Below, piece after piece: positions 11,279 through 20,113 of a stretch of 64,000 nt of DNA. Position 1 is the first letter of the stretch. Each line of letters opens with the position of its first letter. This DNA comes from CAWAVN01 sp963844315 (lineage in GTDB: Bacteria > Planctomycetota > Planctomycetia > Planctomycetales > Planctomycetaceae). Location: the NCBI GenBank assembly GCA_963844315.1, contig CAWJOC010000020.1, forward strand, positions 310,001 to 374,000. The letters are read 5' to 3'. The notes beneath the pieces were generated by a model. It saw only the letters and a program-made list of their open reading frames with translations. It was not told the DNA's origin and did not search any database. Made by a program: the position numbers and the translations under genes.

Positions 11279-11704
11279 TCATTCAGCCAATGATGAATTC
11301 TCATCCGAGCCTTCCAAGGCGTTCAGAATCGGACAACCGCTTAAGGCCCCCTTTCCATGACAGGCTTTGATCAGCTTTTGGAGCGAATCTCGCATGCGCT
11401 CCAAGTCGGCGATCTTGGCTTCGATGTCCGCCACCTTCGCCTTGGCCTGTTCTCGCACCTCGGCCCGGGTCGCGGAGGAATCCAGCCTTAATTCCAGCAA
11501 AGCTTTGATCTCCTTGAGGGTGAAGCCCAGTTCCTTGGCCCGGCGGATGAACCGCAAAACGGCCACGGCTTCCTGGTCATATTCGCGATAGCCCGAGGCT
11601 TTGCGGTTGGGTTCTTCGAGCAAACCCTCTCGCTCGTAAAACCTGACGGTTTCCACGCCAATCCCGGCTTGGCGGGCGACTTCCCCGATTCTGAGCGACT
11701 TCAT
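11279..11704 (-). CDS. MerR-family metal-responsive regulator
   Basis: Operon regulator of 141 residues from ATG 11704 (MKSLRIGEVARQAGIGVET). The N-terminal winged helix-turn-helix reads VETVRFYEREGLL and EYDQEAVAVLRFIRRAKELGF, followed by a long dimerisation helix (residues about 80-118) and a C-terminal metal loop, KACHGKGALSGCPILNAL. The loop keeps the CH...C spacing of MerR-type mercury sensors, but the position of the first ligand Cys at the start of the dimer helix is occupied by LDSSATRAE, which has no Cys. The sensor is therefore probably not a standard three-Cys Hg(II) site. It lies 16 bases before the HMA-MauE gene and directly behind its own dyad operator, so it likely regulates itself and the whole efflux operon. 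Confidence 0.9.
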   Translation of the reverse strand: MKSLRIGEVARQAGIGVETVRFYEREGLLEEPNRKASGYREYDQEAVAVLRFIRRAKELGFTLKEIKALLELRLDSSATRAEVREQAKAKVADIEAKIADLERMRDSLQKLIKACHGKGALSGCPILNALEGSDENSSLAE

Positions 11705-11722
11705 CTTGGAACCTCCGCGTGT

Positions 11723-11754
11723 ATTATCGACCCCGTACCATACTACAGGGTCAA
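11723..11754 (-). promoter_or_regulatory. MerR-type promoter and operator, 20-bp spacer
   Basis: Read on the minus strand: -35 TTGACC (11754-11749), a 20-base spacer, -10 GATAAT (11728-11723), then the merR start 19 bases on. A dyad ACCCTGTA-N6-TACGGGGT (11751-11730) fills the spacer, with 7 of 8 arm positions matching. Overlong 19-20-base spacers bridged by a dyad are the hallmark of promoters that MerR proteins activate by DNA underwinding. It faces merR and the pump genes. Confidence 0.85.
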
Positions 11755-11999
11755 GGGGCATCCGCAAAAAGTCTCGCCTTTCCTGTCACGGCATATCGTG
11801 AGGCGTACCCAAGCCTGAGAATCGGGTGTCGCTATCCGCCCACGAATCGGTGAGAAGGTGGGCTGTTCGCTCATGACCTGTCAAAAGGCTCAACGACGAA
11901 GGCCACGCCGATGCGATTATCCTGAAGCGCGGGTCGAACATGTTCGGTGAACTGACCGCTCGCTCAACCCATTTTGGGCAAGCCAGTTTCGGCTTCGGA

Positions 12000-13319
12000 T
12001 CATTGACCGGGGAAGCGGATGACGGTCATGTTGCCATAACCGGCAGGCCAACGACTTTCGACCTCGGCCTCGCCTACGAAATCCGCGTCCGAGAGTTCGG
12101 TGGCGAAATTCTTTTGGAGCTTTCCCGTCTGATCGATGAAAATCTTGACGAGATACCTACCGGGCGGAAGACGCTTTGCATTCAGCTCTTTTGCCCACGG
12201 GCTTTCTCGTGGGGCGGTCACGCTCAGGGAATGCTGCCAGAGATTGCCTTTGCCGAAAACGGGCCGATCCGAGGTCGCCACGCGAAACTCGCTCCAGCCG
12301 GAGTCGGTTTTTTGATAGAGGTCGGCTTGTAAGAGCATCTTGTCGTACTTAGCCGGGACACCTTCGATTTTGAGCCAAATCTCGGTGACCAGGGACACCT
12401 CGTCGCTAGGTTTGGGCAACTGCTCGGCCTTGGCGTATTTCCCTTGGCTGGTCGCAGCATAGTCATCAATGAAGCGGCGGAACTGCTTATAAGTCCGATC
12501 GCCGATGACCATCTTTTGTCCGCCTCCATGTTTGACCTGCATCGTCGGTTTCATCAGGAGCAGGCTCTTTTCGGGTTCCTGTGTGTCGATCAACTCGGCT
12601 TCAAGCAGATAGGCGAGCGTGGCCTTGGGATCATTCAGCGTGATCCAGGACACTTGCTCTCCATGTTCCTTGACCTGCTTCTGATTCTGATCGGGAGAAT
12701 GGCAGGCGGCGCAGCGGCCCACCTCCGACCACACGTTCTCGACGAAGGAAGCCAGCACGCGGTCCTTTCGGGCATGGCGGATGACTTCCTCAGGCAGTTC
12801 GGGACCGATAGGCTTGGCCTTGTCCTTCGCCGTCAATAGTTCCGGATCGGCCACCGCCGCCTGAATCCACGCTCGGAAGGCTTCATATTCCTGTTGCCTG
12901 ACCTTCTCGGTCACAAGGCTCGGCTGCTCTGGGCGGCGGTTAATAAACCCCAGAATCTTTGAGTCGTCAGGTTTTTGCGTGTCAATTAAGCCCGCGGTTA
13001 CCAAAGAGGCGAACGTCTCCTCCTGGGTCGGGCGGACATATTCCTTGAGGTCAACCCCGCTCAAATGGCACTCGGCACAACTGGAGGGTTTGGGGGACTG
13101 AAAAATCGGCAGGATGCGTTTCTCAAAAATGGCGAGAGGTGATGTGTCGTGCGTAACCGTTGAAGTGACATCCTTGTCTCTGGGCTGTAAAGCCGAGTCT
13201 TCACCCGAGGGCGATACCTGCGGAGACTCCGCTTGAGCTTGCGGATTATTGATCCGATTGCAAGAAGTGGCGCAAATTAACACCGAAATCGCCAAGAGCG
13301 TGCGTTGAACCCAAGTCAT
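12000..13319 (-). CDS. Two-haem cytochrome c-like lipoprotein
   Basis: Intact 439-residue protein with a signal peptide ending in LLAISVLICATSCN, a likely lipoprotein Cys at about residue 20. Two CxxCH haem-binding motifs are seen: CAECH (about residue 80) and CAACH (about residue 200). Each is followed by the same layout (SLVTAGLIDTQKPDDSKIL versus YLLEAELIDTQEPEKSLLL), so the two cytochrome units look like an internal duplication. A C-terminal beta-rich region of about 150 residues has no motif I recognise. It lies upstream of merR in the same direction, but merR has its own promoter, so it is probably a separate transcript. Planctomycete proteins of this look sit in the periplasm; electron partners are unknown. 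Confidence 0.85.
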   Translation of the reverse strand: MTWVQRTLLAISVLICATSCNRINNPQAQAESPQVSPSGEDSALQPRDKDVTSTVTHDTSPLAIFEKRILPIFQSPKPSSCAECHLSGVDLKEYVRPTQEETFASLVTAGLIDTQKPDDSKILGFINRRPEQPSLVTEKVRQQEYEAFRAWIQAAVADPELLTAKDKAKPIGPELPEEVIRHARKDRVLASFVENVWSEVGRCAACHSPDQNQKQVKEHGEQVSWITLNDPKATLAYLLEAELIDTQEPEKSLLLMKPTMQVKHGGGQKMVIGDRTYKQFRRFIDDYAATSQGKYAKAEQLPKPSDEVSLVTEIWLKIEGVPAKYDKMLLQADLYQKTDSGWSEFRVATSDRPVFGKGNLWQHSLSVTAPRESPWAKELNAKRLPPGRYLVKIFIDQTGKLQKNFATELSDADFVGEAEVESRWPAGYGNMTVIRFPGQ

Positions 13320-13466
13320 AACGGACTCGCAAGACGTTCACACAAGGAAGGAATGGAAAGCATGACGAATGGATGTTGATTCTACCGACCGGGGTAGCGA
13401 AAGTATAATCGATATTTACTTCTTTCAGCCGGCCCATTGACCGAGTTCGGGAAGTTCTGAACAAAC

Positions 13467-13524
13467 TTGGAGATGTGACAAGGTGGCTCTTGCGAACTCG
13501 CGGGTTCAAATCCCGCCCTCCAAC
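13467..13524 (+). other. tRNA-like remnant (T arm and acceptor, no anticodon arm)
   Basis: The 3' half looks like the end of a tRNA: a five-base-pair T stem and loop, GCGGGTTCAAATCCCGC (13500-13516), followed by CCTCCAA. This can pair six of seven with TTGGAGA at 13467-13473. The 5' part GGAGATGTGAC recalls a class-II (Ser-like) tRNA, but only about 26 bases separate it from the T arm, so the anticodon arm is missing. It is likely a deletion scar or an integration-site remnant rather than a working tRNA. Confidence 0.45.
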
Positions 13525-13540
13525 GCTTGATTCAGAAAAT

Positions 13541-13568
13541 CCGCCGGTTTTTCTCTGGCGGCTTTTCG
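13541..13568 (+). terminator. Rho-independent terminator-like hairpin
   Basis: CCGCCGG (13541-13547) and CTGGCGG (13555-13561) can pair, and CTTTTCG follows. It lies 17 bases after the tRNA-like remnant, where a tRNA terminator is expected. The T-run is short. Confidence 0.5.
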
Positions 13569-13631
13569 TGTTTCCACAGGGTCACTAGCCCTTAATCAAG
13601 CGTGATTTCCCAGTTGAAGAAGGCGAAAAGA

Positions 13632-13705
13632 CGAAAACCTCCTGGGTTTTGCGGTGTTTCTTGAGTGTTGAAGTCCAATCCACACCGCGCAACAGGAGGT
13701 TTTCG
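13632..13705 (+). repeat. Inverted repeat that covers the transposase Shine-Dalgarno
   Basis: The 13 bases CGAAAACCTCCTG (13632-13644) are exactly complementary to CAGGAGGTTTTCG (13693-13705), and GCGGTGT (13651-13657) can pair with ACACCGC (13682-13688). The right arm holds the AGGAGG (13694-13699) that precedes the transposase GTG at 13707; the left arm holds the matching CCTCCT. In a read-through transcript the ribosome site would be folded away. Confidence 0.7.
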
Positions 13706-13706
13706 A

Positions 13707-15238
13707 GTGAAGACGAACATACAACAAAAGCTGTCGCGACGCGAGCGTCGGGTCATGCACCGAATTGACAAGGCCAACTGGAGCGGGCAGTCGCCCATGA
13801 TTGATCCGCCTTCGATTCAGTATGAACTGGCGGATCGCGTGCAGGCGATGACGCCCGGCGGACTGGGTGTCATTGGGCAGTTGGTCAAGCAGCTTGATCT
13901 GGCCGAGTCCATCAATCGCCGCTGTCCGATTTTCAAAGTGCGGCTGCCTTATAGTGAAGCCGATCATGTGCTCAACATCGCCTATAACCTGTTGGCCGGT
14001 GGCACGTGCCTGGAGCATCTCGAACTTCGTCGTCAGGATGAGGCCTATCTCAATGCCTTGGGAGCCGAGCGGATTCCCGACCCGACCACCGCGGGAGATT
14101 TCTGTCGGCGGTTTAGCAACTGGGACATCTTTCTGCTCTCGGAAGCGTTTCATGAAGCCCGGCTCAAGGTCTGGAAGCAACAGCCGGATTCGTTCTTTGA
14201 CCTGGCCATCATTGAAGGCGACGGCACGATGGTCGAGACCTACGGCGAACGCAAGCAATGTCTCGGCATGAACTATAAAAGCCAGTGGGGCTATCATCCT
14301 CTGGCCATGACGCTGGCCAACACACGCGAAGTTCTGTACCTCGCGAATCGTTCCGGCAATCGGCCCTCGCACGAGGATGCATGGATTTACTTCGATCTCT
14401 CGATTGATCTGTGCCGTCAAGGCGGCTTTCGCAAAATTCGCCTCCGGGGCGACACGGACTTCTCGCAAACGGGGCATCTGGATCGCTGGCACGCGGACGG
14501 CGTCGAATTTGTGTTCGGCATGGATTCGATGCCGAACTTGGTGGAAATCGCCGATAATCTGCCGAAATCCGCTTGGAAAGAGCTGAAGCGGAAGCAGCGG
14601 ACGACCACAAAGCCCGCGCGAAAAGGCCGAACACCAAGCAGCAAATCGTGATCGAAAAGGAGTACACGAACAAACGCCTGGAGCAGGAGTTCGTGGCCGA
14701 GTTCGACTACCGTCCCACCTTGTGCGGCCACACCTATCGCATGGTGGTGCTCAGAAAACACATCGCGGTGACGAAGGGCCAACAGAAACTATTCGACGAC
14801 TCGCCTTACTTTTTCTACATCACGAATATCCAGAGCGAGGATCTCGCCACCGAGGCCATCGTGGGCGAGTCCAACCAGCGCTGCGATCAGGAGAACATCG
14901 TCAGCCAACTCAAACAGATGGTGCGCTCTGGCGCCGCTTTACACACTGACGAGCAACGGGGCTTACATGGTGATGGCCAGTTTGGCCTGGAATCTCAAAG
15001 CCTGGTTGCGCTGTCGCTGACGGAGACCGGTCCCCCAAAAGCCAAAGCCCAACGCCGGGCCGAGAAGCATCGAATGCTCCGGATGGATTTCAGCACGTTT
15101 CGTCAAACGCTGATCCAGATTCCCACGCAGATCATTCGCGGCGCAAGGCGATTGATCTATCGCCTGTTGGCCTGGTCCCCGGGTCTCAAGACTCTGTTCC
15201 AACTGCACGAGTGCGTGAGCCAGCCTCTGTTGTCCTGA
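13707..15238 (+). pseudogene. IS1380-family transposase, frame-broken
   Basis: DDE transposase of an IS1380-like element. GTG at 13707 (VKTNIQQKLSRRERRVMH) is chosen for the AGGAGG 7 bases upstream. Recognisable family blocks are YELADRVQAMTPGGLG, LPYSEADHVLNIAYNLLAGG, IPDPTTAGDFCRRF, a catalytic-type IIEGDGTMVETYGE, and RLRGDTDFSQTGHLDRW with FVFGMDSMPNL. The frame changes near 14600-14620, continuing as KQQIVIEKEYTNKRLEQEF and NQRCDQENIVSQLKQM, the conserved C-terminal Glu region. It changes twice more around 14920-15010 (the intervening frame holds TSNGAYMVMASLAWNLKAW) and ends in LFQLHECVSQPLLS. All parts are present, so the element is nearly complete; it may be inactive or just poorly sequenced here. 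Confidence 0.85.
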
Positions 15239-15473
15239 CTCGCCCCTTCCAAGAAGCCGAAGTCCGGATGCTTCGGTACCGCATTCACCGCCAAGCCCCC
15301 GAAAGCCTACTGCCGATGACTGACATAAAACTTGAAAACCACCAACGGCGAACAGGCCGCTCGCCGGCCGCTGCGCCACGAAAACCGGTCTGTCTATCAG
15401 CCGAAATACGCTTGTTTAAGGACTAGTCGGACGTGCAAGTCGTTAGGACCGGAAACCGTATCCTATACACCAG

Positions 15474-16425
15474 CTAAACGGTTTTGCGCCAACCAGTTGC
15501 CTGCCAGCCCTCGCGAATCAAAGATCGCCGATTGCCCAGGTTTGAACCGTGGCCTAGAATGTATTTAGTCGTCCCTGAAAAACGACTGAGAATTAGAAGG
15601 CCTGTGACGGCACGAGGTTTGATCGCGTTTTGAAGTTGGCTCTCGGTCCGGAAAGGTCTTGTGGGCCGAGGGTCAACCCGAACCTCAGCCATTATTTCAG
15701 CGCAAAAACCAACCCCCTGGAGCAGTTTTTGGAGGTTGGAACCGGCAGCGGCCAGCACCGCGTTGATGGCATCTCCGCTGAGTCCTCGCAGAAACCAGCG
15801 GCCTAAACGATCGTCACTCTTCAAGTGGCCGATCTTCGGCTCTACCGCGCGGCGTCGTAGTCGGCGCTTTCGCATCGTGCGGCTCAAACCGGGTTCGCTG
15901 CTGCCGGCGATGTGGATTTGGGTCGGCCCTGCATAACCGTGGCCGCGATACCCCTGATCCACGTAGGCGTGGCTCACGGAGCGGCCCGTGGTGGACCGGA
16001 CCGTGTCCAACTTGGCCGAGAGTGTATGGCCGTTGTAAGGATTGTCTTCACACAGTCGAATGCCCACGATCCAATTCTGGCGATTGGTCGTGACCACCGC
16101 GATCTTCTGACCGAACTCGTAGCACTGATGGGCCTTGCCCTTGCTGATGCAAACCACCTCCGGTTCGTGAAGGCTGGAGGGCTTTTTCTTGTCGAACTGT
16201 CGCTGCGTGCGCAAGCATTCGCACAGGGCCAACAGATGCTTCAAACCCACGTCGGGGCGGCGTTGCTTTCTGCGGATGTCGCGGATCAAGCGACCGAACC
16301 ACATGCGGAGTTACTTCAAGGAGCGCCGCAAGCGCTTAAACTGCTTGGCGTGCGCATATGCGGAGCGATCTCGGTCGAGTTTGAGGAACTGACCTTTACC
16401 GAGGCTCACCGAGACGGCCAGACGT
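15474..16425 (-). pseudogene. IS5-type transposase remnant
   Basis: C-terminal two-thirds of a DDE transposase reading right to left. From about 16425 the frame gives AYAHAKQFKRLRRSLK, then an in-frame stop (TTA on plus, 16311-16313), then LRMWFGRLIRDIRRKQRRPD. Later blocks are EPEVVCISKGKAHQCYEFG, TTNRQNWIVGIRLCEDNPY, HAYVDQGYRGHGY (catalytic Asp region) and AVEPKIGHLKSDDRLGR with the downstream Glu. The N-terminal part is missing. A shorter, related remnant with the same orientation lies at 24258-24595. Its 5' end overlaps the last codons of the methyltransferase gene. Confidence 0.8.
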
Positions 16426-17139
16426 CAAAATGAAGCTGCCGAACCAGCGGCCCATTCCCACGCGCTCCCAGGTCCAGTCCAGCGTGTTATAGAGCCTTAA
16501 GAAGCGATTCATTCCCTGGGGAGCCACCGCCCGATACGGAATGTTGGACTGGGCCCTCTGTCGAATCCGCATAAAGCCAGCCGCTTGGAATCCATGCCGC
16601 AACGAGCGCGCCGAGAGCGGTTGTTCGTTCGGGCTGACGCCATTGGGGTTGTAGAACGGGCTTTTCCGATGTCGGAACAACGCCATCGCGGGATGCAGGA
16701 TGTTGGGGTCAAACGCAAACGCCCAGCCGTTGGGCTTAAGCACGCGGGCGGCTTCTTTCAGGGCGGATTCAAAGTGGGGAATGTGATGTAGCACGCTGCT
16801 GAAAGCGACAACGTCAAACTGGTGATCCTCGAATGGCAGTTGACATGCATCGCCGCGAACCCAAGAGCCGTCCGGATGATTGTGCCGAGCCTGCCGGATC
16901 GCCTCGGTGGAGAGATCGATTCCCGTATAACTTCGGAGTGATTGGTCGTAGATCTGTTTGGACTGGCCGGTTCCGCATCCGATATCCAAGAGGTCCACCG
17001 GCTCCTGAAACGGCAGCCACTCCGAAAATCGCCGACCCAGGGTTTCCCAACCTGCGGGGGTGAACGGATTGAACTCCCCCGTTTGGGCCACATGGTTGTT
17101 GAAGTATTCCGATTCCAATTGCGAGACCGATGCGATCAT
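16396..17139 (-). CDS. Class I SAM-dependent methyltransferase
   Basis: 247 residues; ATG at 17139 with AGGAAAGG about 8 bases upstream. SAM-binding motif I is VDLLDIGCGTGQS (about residues 48-60); the acidic motif is YTGIDLSTEAI, and motif IV-like DVVAFSSVLHHIPHFESAL is followed by EAARVLKPNGWAFAFDPN. This is the UbiE/Methyltransf_11 layout, often used on lipids, quinones or sugars. Its last ~10 codons overlap the IS5-type remnant, so the native C-terminus may have been replaced. It points away from the sugar genes that begin at 17902, but they could share a role in sugar or lipid modification. Confidence 0.85.
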   Translation of the reverse strand: MIASVSQLESEYFNNHVAQTGEFNPFTPAGWETLGRRFSEWLPFQEPVDLLDIGCGTGQSKQIYDQSLRSYTGIDLSTEAIRQARHNHPDGSWVRGDACQLPFEDHQFDVVAFSSVLHHIPHFESALKEAARVLKPNGWAFAFDPNILHPAMALFRHRKSPFYNPNGVSPNEQPLSARSLRHGFQAAGFMRIRQRAQSNIPYRAVAPQGMNRFLRLYNTLDWTWERVGMGRWFGSFILTSGRLGEPR

Positions 17140-17227
17140 CGGAAGACCTTTCCTCAGTCGAGTTGAATGCCCGTGAGAAAACCCTTCGGGCTCTCTCGAA
17201 AGTTTAGGTCGAGTTTTTCACCAAGTG

Positions 17228-17713
17228 ATGAAAACGTCGCCTTGGGAGGGACAGAACGTCGTCCTTTCCGATCCCGACTTTGCGGCATGTTATGTCTCTT
17301 GGGACGAGGCACTTGAATTTTGCGATAAGTTCTCTGCTCAAGAGCACCAAGCGTGACGATTGCCGCAAGACGGGAAATTCGTTCTTCCCACTGAAGCTCA
17401 ATGGGAATACGCCTGCCGGGCGGGAACAACGACATCTTACAGTTTTGGCACGAACAAAGGACAGCTCAAGGAGTTCGCTTGGTTGGGGAATGCTCGTGAC
17501 GAACGATTTGCTCATCCTGTTGGAGAGAAACTGCCCAATGCCTGGGGCATTCACAGTATGCACGGGAATGTTTGGGAATGGTGCTGGGATGTCTATAGCC
17601 ATAATCGTACGGCTGGGCCAATTGATCCTAGGATTCGCAGTACATCACCAACGTGGGCGAGATTAAAAGAGATTCGCTTTCAGAGAACGAGTCGACCACA
17701 GACCGACAACTGA
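17228..17713 (+). pseudogene. Formylglycine-generating-enzyme-like (SUMF1) fragment
   Basis: Fragment of an FGE-sulfatase-type domain. A first frame from ATG 17228 ends with YVSWDEALEFCDKFSAQE and then a stop; the next frame continues with KFVLPTEAQWEYACRAGTTT and MHGNVWEWCWDVYS. These blocks are characteristic of the family, in which some members oxidise sulfatase Cys and many in planctomycetes have unknown roles. The N-terminal half of the domain and the C-terminal Cys-containing block are absent, so it should be non-functional. Confidence 0.75.
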
Positions 17714-17901
17714 CAAAATAAGTCCGTCGGGACGGTTAAAGCTTTTCTTCTTGTGAGCCGTCGATGTGACTTGGTACAGTAGATTTGGTTAAACCTTGTG
17801 GCAAAGCCACTCGGTGTACTCTCCCTAATGCGCCCGATTAACGTCACTACGATCAGCGAAGATGATCCTTGGTTCTTAAAAAGAACACGAAAGGGACAGT
17901 G

Positions 17902-18987
17902 ATGAATACTGCGTTGGTGACCGGCGCAGCGGGTTTGATCGGTGCCGAAGCGGTCAAATTTCTGGCCGCCCGCGATTATCGTGTGGTCGGAATCGACAAC
18001 GACCTGCGGCGGGAATTCTTTGGGGACGACGCATCCACGGAATGGACCCGCCGCGAACTCGAGCGGACGATTGACGATTACGTTCATCACGCCATTGATG
18101 TCCGCGACCAGGATGTTCTGGAAGCGGTTTTTTCCGAATACGGCGAGGATCTCAAATTGATCGTTCATACGGCGGCCCAGCCTTCGCACGACTGGGCCGC
18201 CACGGCGCCCTTTATTGATTTCACTGTCAACGCAAACGGGACACTAAACCTGCTGGAGATGACCCGGCAGCATTGCCCTGGGGCGAGTTTCGTCTTCACC
18301 TCCACAAATAAGGTCTATGGGGATCATCCAAACCGCTTACCACTTGTGGAACTGGAGACCCGCTGGGAACTCGATCCCGCGCATCCCTACTTCGAGCACG
18401 GTATCGATGAGAACATGTCGATCGACAACTGCAAGCACTCGTTGTTTGGTGCCTCCAAGCTGGCCGCGGACATCCTAGTCCAGGAATACGGCCGGTACTT
18501 CGGAATGAACACCGTCTGCTTTCGAGGAGGCTGCCTGACAGGCCCCGGACACTCCGGAACGAAACTGCATGGTTTCTTGTCGTATCTTGTGAAATGCGCC
18601 ATAACGGGAGAAGAATACACTGTCTTGGGGTATAAAGGAAAACAGGTTCGGGACAATATGCACTCGTATGACCTGGTCAACATGTTTTGGCATTACCACC
18701 AAGTGCCTCGTCCTGGCGAGGTTTACAATGCCGGTGGGAGTAGAATGAGCCATTGCTCCATGCAAGAGGCTATCGCTCTCGCCGAGGAGATCGTAGGGAA
18801 GAAGATGGCTCTCCAATACCTGGATGACGCCCGGATCGGGGACCATATTTGGTACGTGAGCGACGTCAGAAAATTCCAGAACCATTACCCGGAATGGCAG
18901 TGCCGCTTCAATCTCCGCGACATCTTTGAGCAGTTGGCAGACTCCCTTTCAGCAGGCAAAGCCAGTCCCAGTTTGCCTCCCGTTTAA
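17902..18987 (+). CDS. NAD-dependent sugar-nucleotide epimerase, CDP-paratose 2-epimerase-like
   Basis: Intact extended SDR of about 361 residues. ATG 17902 (MNTALVTGAAGLIGAEAVKF) is chosen because it starts the Rossmann fold directly. The cofactor motif is TGAAGLIG, and VHTAAQPSHDWAA and FVFTSTNKVYGD surround the active site. The catalytic pair is probably YFEHGIDENMSIDNCKHSLFGASK, where the usual Tyr of YxxxK is replaced by the F-G-A-S-K stretch typical of this subfamily. The block CFRGGCLTGPGHSGTKLHGF resembles CDP-paratose 2-epimerase relatives. It is 42 bases upstream of a second SDR gene of the same type. Exact substrate unknown. Confidence 0.87.
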   Translation: MNTALVTGAAGLIGAEAVKFLAARDYRVVGIDNDLRREFFGDDASTEWTRRELERTIDDYVHHAIDVRDQDVLEAVFSEYGEDLKLIVHTAAQPSHDWAATAPFIDFTVNANGTLNLLEMTRQHCPGASFVFTSTNKVYGDHPNRLPLVELETRWELDPAHPYFEHGIDENMSIDNCKHSLFGASKLAADILVQEYGRYFGMNTVCFRGGCLTGPGHSGTKLHGFLSYLVKCAITGEEYTVLGYKGKQVRDNMHSYDLVNMFWHYHQVPRPGEVYNAGGSRMSHCSMQEAIALAEEIVGKKMALQYLDDARIGDHIWYVSDVRKFQNHYPEWQCRFNLRDIFEQLADSLSAGKASPSLPPV

Positions 18988-19029
18988 GTCGGGACGTCGG
19001 AGGATTTGAATGCCCTGTTGGTCCATTCC

Positions 19030-20100
19030 ATGACAGCTAACAACATTCTCATCACTGGCGGGGCCGGCTTCGTCGGGTCGAACCTCGCCGTCATGTTCCG
19101 TCGTCGCTTCCCGGAGAGGCAGGTCTGGGCTTTTGACAATCTCCGGCGCCGTGGAAGCGAATTGACGCTTCCTCGGTTGCGCGAAGCCGGGGTCATTTTT
19201 ATTCACGGGGATATCCGTTGCGGAGAGGATTTCGAACGACTGCCGCGATTCGACCTGCTCATCGACTGCTCCGCGGAGCCATCGGTGCATGCGGGTGCGC
19301 AGGGGTCGCCGACTGAGGTGCTGAACATCAACTTGTTGGGCACAATCAATTGCCTGGAGATGGCCCGGAAAGCGGGTGCGAGTTTTTTGTTTTTGAGCAC
19401 CAGCCGGGTGTATCCCATTCAGGGTCTCAACGGTATTCCCTGGATTGAGGACGAACAGCGATTTCGTTGGTCTGCCGATTTTTCTTCCGTAGGTCTCTCG
19501 AAACATGGGGTGACCGAGGAATTCCCCTTAACGGGAGCCCGCTCGTTCTATGGGGCGACCAAGCTCGCCTGCGAATTGCTCATTCAGGAATATCACCAAA
19601 CCTGTGGCGTTCCAGCCTTGATAAATCGGTGCGGTATTCTCGCCGGTCCGTGGCAGATGGGAAAGGTGGACCAGGGGGTCGTCACGCTGTGGGTGGCTCG
19701 TCACCATTTTATGCGACCATTACAATACATTGGTTTTGAGGGAACCGGCAAACAGGTACGAGACCTTTTACACATTGAGGATTTGTTTGACCTCCTCGTC
19801 CGCCAGATCGAAACCGACCAAGTCTGGGACGCCCGCGTGTACAATGTCGGAGGGGGGCCTGAGATTTCCGTCTCGCTGAGAGAATTGACCGATCTCTGTC
19901 AAAAAGTCACGGGAAATTGCGTGGCGATTGACGAACAGGGAGAAACAAGCCCGCTGGATGTCCGCATCTTCCTGACGGACTCAAGGTTTGTCCGGCGGGA
20001 CTTTGGATGGCAGCCAAAACAAAACGCCGAACAAATCGTCCGCGACATTCATCGCTGGATCAACCGGCACGAACGGCTGCTTGCTCCCGTGCTGGCGTAA
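19030..20100 (+). CDS. NAD-dependent sugar-nucleotide epimerase, second copy type
   Basis: Intact extended SDR of about 356 residues; ATG 19030 (MTANNILITGGAGFVGSNLA) is preferred over the upstream start at 19006. Glycine motif TGGAGFVG, then FDNLRRRGSELTLPRLREAG, LLIDCSAEPSVHAG, SFLFLSTSRVYPI, and an active-site YxxxK in ARSFYGATKLACELLIQEY. NRCGILAGPWQMGKVDQGVV corresponds to the same subfamily block as in the gene before it. The pair could act in series on one sugar nucleotide, as paratose synthase and epimerase do in CDP-dideoxyhexose pathways. The GT2 gene starts 14 bases downstream, so these genes likely form an operon. Confidence 0.87.
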   Translation: MTANNILITGGAGFVGSNLAVMFRRRFPERQVWAFDNLRRRGSELTLPRLREAGVIFIHGDIRCGEDFERLPRFDLLIDCSAEPSVHAGAQGSPTEVLNINLLGTINCLEMARKAGASFLFLSTSRVYPIQGLNGIPWIEDEQRFRWSADFSSVGLSKHGVTEEFPLTGARSFYGATKLACELLIQEYHQTCGVPALINRCGILAGPWQMGKVDQGVVTLWVARHHFMRPLQYIGFEGTGKQVRDLLHIEDLFDLLVRQIETDQVWDARVYNVGGGPEISVSLRELTDLCQKVTGNCVAIDEQGETSPLDVRIFLTDSRFVRRDFGWQPKQNAEQIVRDIHRWINRHERLLAPVLA

Positions 20101-20113
20101 ATCCAGCGAGAAG

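Larger units (their letters stand above)
13632..15310 (+). mobile_element. IS1380-type insertion sequence (ends approximate)
   Basis: Covers the transposase plus a leader. A weak terminal-repeat candidate pairs the left GGTTTTGCGGTG region (13645-13656) with CACCGCCAAGCCC near 15288-15300, but I could not fix the exact ends or a target duplication. It sits between the tRNA-like remnant/terminator and an IS5-type remnant. Confidence 0.5.

Noticed and set aside
14573..14651. Programmed ribosomal frameshift to join the two IS1380 transposase frames
   Set aside because: IS1380 transposases are normally one frame as far as I know, no slippery heptamer stands out, and further frame breaks occur downstream.
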